This document shows, in pieces, positions 58,630 through 64,000 of a stretch of DNA of 64,000 nt. The notes beneath the pieces were generated by a model. That model made no database searches, was not told where the DNA came from, and saw only the letters and a list, made by a program, of their open reading frames with translations. The DNA is taken from NCBI GenBank assembly GCA_900660155.1, contig CABFPE010000041.1:1496441-1560440 (forward strand), written 5' to 3'. The stretch is from Hofstenia miamia. Its lineage: Eukaryota; Xenacoelomorpha; Acoela; Hofsteniidae. A program made the translations under genes and the position numbers. Within the stretch, counting starts at the first letter, position 1. Each line of letters opens with the position of its first letter.

Positions 58630-59106
58630 CAATTCTTCACACGTTTGAAATTAGAACTCGGGAGCTGAAAGCCGCAACAGCTAGCGGCTGCAACCATTGA
58701 AGCCGTTCCCGGCCGAAAAATTTTGTATTGTATATGATATTCACCAAATTTTTCATAATTTATCTAGACTTTACTGACACTTAATAAAACTCACTATTCA
58801 TTCAAAAACTCTGCTTAGTTCCGTATAAGATTCAAAGCAAAAGTTAGACTTAAGGCTGCTAAAAATCATAGCTGGGCGTTAGCAGTGACTTGCGGGTAAT
58901 CACGGCTAAAGGCAAAAAAGTGCAGAGACTAGCATTCCGGCAAGTTTATGACCATTAATGACAACGAATACCACGGCCATGTGTGACATTGCTTATATTA
59001 TTTCTTTTTTTGAGTGCTTTATGTTGTTACGGATCGCACAATAGGGTAGCTTTGTGGGCCTTTGTCCAATTTGTGCCCGCGGGCTATCAGTTGTGCACCC
59101 CTGCTC
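58630..59106. mobile_element. hAT-type element end
   Basis: The right edge GCCCGCGGGCTATCAGTTG then TGCACCCCTG (to about 59101) is, on the minus strand, CAGGGGTGCACAAC, a classic hAT terminal repeat. CTCTGGAG directly after it could be the 8-bp target duplication. The left end was not found. The body has GC-rich stretches (58675-58715) but no transposase frame, so it is a non-autonomous or decayed copy. Confidence 0.55.
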
Positions 59107-59479
59107 TGGAGTAATCACATTGAAGTCAGTGTCTTCAAATCTTGACTAGAAAGTGTCATCTCATCGCTGAATAAAAGGCTCCAAGCAGATCAAAGTTGAA
59201 CTTCAAAACATTGCTTATTCATTATGCATAAAAAATATGTCAATGTTAAAAGACTTTGACTTTCGCCATGCTGTTCTGCACTGGCTATCTTCAAAGAAGT
59301 CACGTATTCAGCTAGCAACGCTACATGTGAAAGTTATTTTCATGGAGTGTTTTAGGAGCTTAGTGCAATGGAATAACATCTCAATCTTAGGAAAGAGGCA
59401 GCTGCCAAAGTCGAATTTTAAAAAGAAAATACATTGTGTCATTAATCGAGAACTCTTTATAGAACTCTAATTTGGATAG

Positions 59480-59650
59480 ACAGGTTTCACCTAGTGTTTG
59501 CGGACGGGAAAATATTGTGTGACCACCCGTTTTCTTTCTTGGCCGATGCCCGCCTGTCTAGTGACCTAAATTGAGTTTGATTTCTAACAAAACCTTGAAA
59601 AACCGACCGGAAATTCATAAAACACAATAAACTAAATTTAATTTTAAAAA
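59480..59650. repeat. Dispersed repeat R2, copy 2
   Basis: Counterpart of 56090-56260 in the same orientation, about 75-80 percent identical by eye over the last 80 bp. Confidence 0.55.
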
Positions 59651-61240
59651 ACTGGTTATGTGAGTCAAAGCTTGAGTAAAACTTTATAATTTAATGCCAA
59701 TACTGCTTTAAATATTAAGCCAAAATATAATTCAAGTCTAATCTTTAAATTTAAGAAATATTCAACCTTTACGACATTTAATATAAATTTGTGTCATGCT
59801 CTAATTCCCATAATATCTAGTAAATATCAATTCCTATTGTTTGCTTAAACAATATATGTGCTACAAAAACGATCTAAGTGTCTTAAACAATGCATTTTTA
59901 TAGTGCTAATAGGTTATGTTTCCGAAAATCCTTTACTGCGATTGATATTTTATGAGCCGAGCGATTTCAAAAAAAGTTTAAAAACCAGGAAATAAAATTG
60001 GTAAAATGTATTGAAATTTGATTTTGTAAACTAGAAGTTTATTTAAGTAACAATAAAGAAAATAGATATTTGCTATAGTCATTAAATCATAAAAACGTCA
60101 AATACATAGAGACGATATTTTGTCTTAAGCAAACCACTGTCAATTTAAGATAATGAATACATTTTAAAGAGTTGAAATTTTATTAACATCTGACAGAACG
60201 AAATTGACAGGATGCCAAATATAATTACATTGTCTACGGTGCTATTTCCTAAAATTCATAAAAACACAAGTAGTTTTGGCGCACTTCACATAGATTGCCA
60301 AAATGGTCACTCTACCGATAAATTAGTTGTGTTTAAATTTCTGAAGTAATACTTGCGGTGATTTGCAACGCCTAAAGTAGATATCCGCGTCTCAGATATC
60401 AAGACTAATGAGCAGTAATAGAGTTGGCACCATAACGACAACTTCATTTCGTTTATCCTTCCTTTTTAAATTTGATTAGTTATTTCATAATGCTTTTAGT
60501 ATTACCGATTTCTCATGAAATGAGACTTCTAGAACTAGATGATGTACTCCGGAACACTTTAGTTCCATATAACAGGAACTTGGGATAAAATAATCATGTG
60601 AGAGGGACCAACATGTAACAATGACTAGAAATGAAGCATGGATTTCAAAACATTACTAATAAATTTTTGCCAAATTCGACAAAAACAACAACGATTCCAT
60701 GAGACCACATGGTGCTATGGGACCAGAAAATTTCATAGGACTGGTATGAAACGGTACTGGAACCAAACTGAAGATATTAAGTGGGACTGGGATCAGTAAA
60801 TGTCTTATCTCACGAAATAATACACCGAGAACCGAGTTGATGCAAGATAATACGACATTGATCAGAAAGAATTATTAGATTTAAAATATATAGTTATAAA
60901 AGAAAATGCGATTTTTTGTGAAGTCTTAAACAATGAATTTCAATAAACGTGTTTAAATGGTCTAAGTTATGGGTTTGTTCGCATTAATATTTAATATTTA
61001 CAGTGTAAATTTATGGCAATTCATGCAATCACCTTCACTTAAATGTTGAACAAAAATTAGCAAAAGTAAAAGATGTAAGTTGTAATCATTGGGGTTAAAA
61101 ATAAATCGAAGACACATACTTGCCGCAAAATTTGTCAATTTTGATATAACCATTGGCAAAATGGAAAGTAGGTGAAGCCCGTCTAAGCTTAATATTATAA
61201 GATAAATACTTAGATTTTTCATATTAGTTCCATTTTTTCA
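59651..61240. other. Intergenic DNA
   Basis: AT-rich. The patch at 60690-60800 has several GGGACC/GGGACTGG units, similar in style to an inverted patch in WDR91 intron 4. Confidence 0.35.
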
Positions 61241-61280
61241 TATATATATATATATATACATTGTAAAAAACAAGAAATAT

Positions 61281-61328
61281 TTTATGTATACATGTTTCGA
61301 GTGTCTCCACTCATCGTCAGTACAAAAT
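61281..61328 (-). ncRNA. Hammerhead ribozyme-like motif
   Basis: On the minus strand: CTGACGA (61320-61314), one extra U, then a 5-bp stem GAGTG/CACTC closed by a GAGA tetraloop (61312-61299), then GAAAC (61298-61294), AU, and GUA (61291-61289). ACAUGU forms the minimal two-pair stem III seen in retroelement hammerheads. The four bases after GUA (UACA) pair with the UGUA directly before CTGACGA, giving stem I. All core parts are therefore present except for the one-nucleotide insertion before stem II. Such motifs are known from Penelope-like elements. A (TA)n tract lies just left (61242-61258). Confidence 0.45.
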
Positions 61329-61394
61329 AACTAAAATAATATTGTGGTAAATACAAATTTTATGATATTAAAATCATATATATATACATACAGT

Positions 61395-61690
61395 TATATT
61401 ATGTCGCTATGTACGCATGAAAAATTATATGACGCTATGTAAAATTTTTATGTACCAGCAAGATTTCTTTTTTGTTAAAAAATGCAATGATAATATGATT
61501 TCATTGAAAATGGTAGCCCAAGTATAGCATTATAATTACTCAGCTGGAAATTGGCAAACTTAGAGTATATTGCACAAACATATTTAGAATTTTCATAAAT
61601 AAAGGGACTCACAGCTATCCAATGTCATACAGTAATTTTTTCATATATCGCTATGTACGCCTAGATATGACGCTATGTATTCTTTTTTGA
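61395..61690. repeat. Direct repeats of CGCTATGTACGC / GACGCTATGTA
   Basis: TCGCTATGTACGC followed about 20 bp later by GACGCTATGTA occurs at 61402-61442, and the same pair recurs at 61648-61680, about 240 bp apart in direct orientation. These may be the ends of a small element or two units of a tandem repeat. Confidence 0.5.
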
Positions 61691-62497
61691 GCATTTCGTA
61701 TGCAAATAGCGCCATGTTATAGCTCTAATTGTATATACGTGAACGGATTACGAGATATCGACAACTGTTTTAGCAAAGGTTGATATTAAGGCTTAATTCT
61801 TTGTGCTACTTGCTCCACAGGCAGCTAGACACGACTTGAAACTACTTCAGTTGTTTATTATTATTCCCAAAGTCAAATCCAAGTAGCTAGATTGTGTACG
61901 AGTTTAGGCAATTTGTTTTTTGAGAGGAACTGATTTTTCTGAGCTGTAAAAATCCTGAAAGTTTTAAAAGATGTTAAATGAGATAAAACACTGAAATAAG
62001 TTCAGGCAGATAAGACCAACAAGGCAAAGTGTCTGTTGTTCCTGTAACCAGAAGCACTAGAAGGTTGTTTGGGAGCTGACTGCATTTGATAGCTTTTTTC
62101 AAACATATCCAAAAATGAAAGTGAAAACTTTAAACCACTCAAACAGTTATAGACTCACTAGCAGCTGCTAACGAATTGTGTGTTTGATACAGCAAATGAA
62201 GCAATTGTATTGCTCAATAATGAAGAATAACTCACAGTATGCTTTAAGGATTGTAGAGAAAGGCCAGATTTATAAATAAACATCTATTTTGTTTTGTGAA
62301 TATTGTATTGATACATTATTTCCCATGTCATGTATTGAGCCTTATTAGGCCAACTTTCACAGTATTGCGCCACCTCTAAAAATTATAACAGATTATCAGA
62401 AATTTGAGTAAAAGAGTTTCTAAGGAAATAGAACTTTTTGAGAGTGTCAGACATACAAAAATCAAAATCTTAATTTTTCACCTTATATAGAGGCCAC
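61691..62497. other. Intergenic DNA
   Basis: No feature recognised. Confidence 0.35.
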
Positions 62498-62826
62498 CCT
62501 AATATATATATATATATGTGGAAATATTACTATGAATATACTATATCTAAAGGTTTCAAATTATTCTTATTTCGAAGAAGAAACGTTCCATTTTGGGTCA
62601 CATAACAGTTTAAAAATTCAATTATATAAAAGTTACATATTATCCCATTTAATATACGNATATATATATATATATATATATATATGTGGAAATATTACTA
62701 TGAATATACTATATCTAAAGGTTTCAAATTATTCTTATTTCGAAGAAGAAACGTTCCATTTTGGGTCACATAACAGTTTAAAAATTCAATTATATAAAAG
62801 TTACATATTATCCCATTTAATATACG
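62498..62826. repeat. N-split duplication at contig join
   Basis: About 140 bp of unique sequence plus its TA tract (62498-62658) repeats at 62660-62826 with an offset of 168, separated by one N at 62659. No difference seen outside the TA tract length. Same signature as the duplication at 1399-4029, so an assembly artefact is likely. Confidence 0.85.
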
Positions 62827-63020
62827 GTTGACAAATTTGGTATCCATCAAGAACTGGATTTATTAAGCTGGAAAAATTTCAAAGACGTTGCATTCACTGG
62901 ACTTCAAATAAGAAAAATATAGACTATAATGAATTATCGCGACTTAATATTTTACCAATTTCCATCAACATATGCTCCTTGTTTTTATCATGTGACTCCA
63001 GTAAATGTCGCGTTTCTAAA
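62687..63020 (+). mobile_element. LINE RT thumb/C-terminal fragment
   Basis: Encodes LKIQLYKSYILSHLIYG, then QIWYPSRTGFIKLEKFQRRC, IHWTSNKKNIDYNELSRLNI and LPISINICSLF. This is the standard RT thumb sequence of LINE ORF2 proteins (YKSLILSHLLYGSQIW..., LEKIQRRATKWI...., RL..LPL). It is out of frame or interrupted only near the YG/QI junction. It is 5' truncated at the TA tract and decays after about 63030. Confidence 0.7.
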
Positions 63021-63030
63021 TTACTTTATA

Positions 63031-64000
63031 TAAAGTAGCATGAGATCATATTCAGGCTTTTCAAAGTAGCATTCAACCTTGAGAAACTCAACTTTGGTAA
63101 TTTCAATGTATTTTGTAAAATTTTAGTTATTTGTTATGTACCACTTAAAGTTGTAATATAAGTCATTTAGTATATATTTATTTATTTATATACAGTGCTT
63201 TGATGGTAAGCATTTTCTAGTCCGCTTACTTAGCCGCGGATCTCTGCTTGGTACACATACGGCAAAACCTATTGAAAAATGTAGCAATAAAATTGATTTA
63301 TAAATTTAAGTAATAGTGTGAATCAAATTAATAAGGTTCAATAATGGATGAAAAGAATATTCAATTATATGTGAAAATTAACTTGCTTAGTGTTGTAACT
63401 TACCTAGTCGTACCCGTAAGACTTTTCGGGTATCCTGGCAATCAAAAATATTTTAATTATCAGAAATATTTCTTAAATTATTAAGATTTGCAAGCAGGAA
63501 CGTACGCAGAATTTTTGGCGGGCTGAAGTCCCATAAATTTGAAAATATTAAAAAAATTTCACGATTTTAATTTTAAAATTTTCCATTTTTTTATCGAAAC
63601 TTTTTGATTTAGCCAGTCAAAATAAAATTTGAAAATCTGATGGGGGACAGTCCACCATGTTCTTCCTTGCGTATGAGAATCTTTGCAAATATAAACAAAA
63701 AGGATTTTGCTGAAAAAATATGGCGTGTATATTTGCTGGTAAGATCTGCTTCGTAATAGCAGATTTTCAACTGCTTCATCATTATTTTTTAACCAATCAA
63801 GTATTACAACTACAAACAGTTTTAGTTTGTGCCTAAAGTTTTTTCAAATTAATCTCATTTCATCAATAATATTTTGAAGTAAAATTATACGTTTTTCATT
63901 GACATCACATTAGTTTCGATGTCAAAAACTACTAAACAACTTTGATTTCGATGGAAATTAAACCTAATTAATGCTACGCAAATCAAAGAAAGCCTTCGCA
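63031..64000. other. Intergenic DNA to window end
   Basis: AT-rich, no recognised feature. Confidence 0.35.

Noticed and set aside
1-64000. CRISPR arrays, bacterial operons, rRNA and tRNA genes
   Set aside because: None seen; spliced genes and LINEs show eukaryotic nuclear DNA. tRNAs could still be missed by eye.

Overview
This 64 kb window is AT-rich animal nuclear DNA. Its genes have small exons joined by GT-AG introns, and much of the rest is transposon debris, (TA)n microsatellites and assembly gaps. The mix of mobile elements suggests an aquatic invertebrate: a CR1-type LINE whose ORF1 carries an esterase domain, a MULE with a SWIM-type zinc finger, piggyBac, mariner, pogo and hAT remnants, and an RT-associated C-terminal domain I associate with marine invertebrates. 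I cannot name the phylum from sequence alone.

Three host genes lie head to tail on the + strand between 8.2 and 31.5 kb. PSMG4 (proteasome assembly chaperone 4; 8200-8565) is followed 570 bp later by WDR91 (endosomal WD40 protein; seven coding exons, 9135-18547) and 640 bp later by SEH1 (nuclear pore and GATOR2 WD40 protein; five coding exons, 19187-31465). I rebuilt both WD40 genes exon by exon, and all their exon phases agree. The three products have unrelated jobs (proteasome assembly, Rab7/PI3P control on endosomes, nuclear pore/TORC1 signalling). Their tight same-strand packing, with a good 3' splice site just before the WDR91 and SEH1 start codons, raises the possibility of polycistronic transcription with spliced-leader trans-splicing.

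The introns are filled with transposons. WDR91 intron 2 holds a large inverted-repeat element and a gap, intron 3 a LINE fragment, and intron 5 a pogo-like deletion derivative. SEH1 intron 2 holds a possible hAT remnant, and the 8.5 kb intron 4 holds a piggyBac and a MULE.

Left flank (1-8.2 kb): an inverted-repeat MITE, a 1.3 kb duplication split by a single N that looks like an assembly artefact, a minus-strand LINE and a plus-strand LINE remnant. Right flank (31.5-64 kb): mostly mobile DNA. The best element is a young LINE at about 36990-41597, inserted into an older copy of a related LINE. Its 1109-residue ORF2 is uninterrupted and carries a 2A-like NPGP motif after a hydrophobic leader, an APE endonuclease domain and a reverse transcriptase; its ORF1 esterase domain is truncated at the 5' end. 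Other items are a 286 bp MITE, two fossil RT-associated C-terminal domains, dispersed repeats, a hammerhead-ribozyme-like motif near 61.3 kb, and a second N-split duplication at 62.5 kb. From 46.8 kb to the end I recognise no host gene.

I found no clear new biological system. The items most worth following are the 2A-like LINE leader, the hammerhead-like motif and the possible operon.
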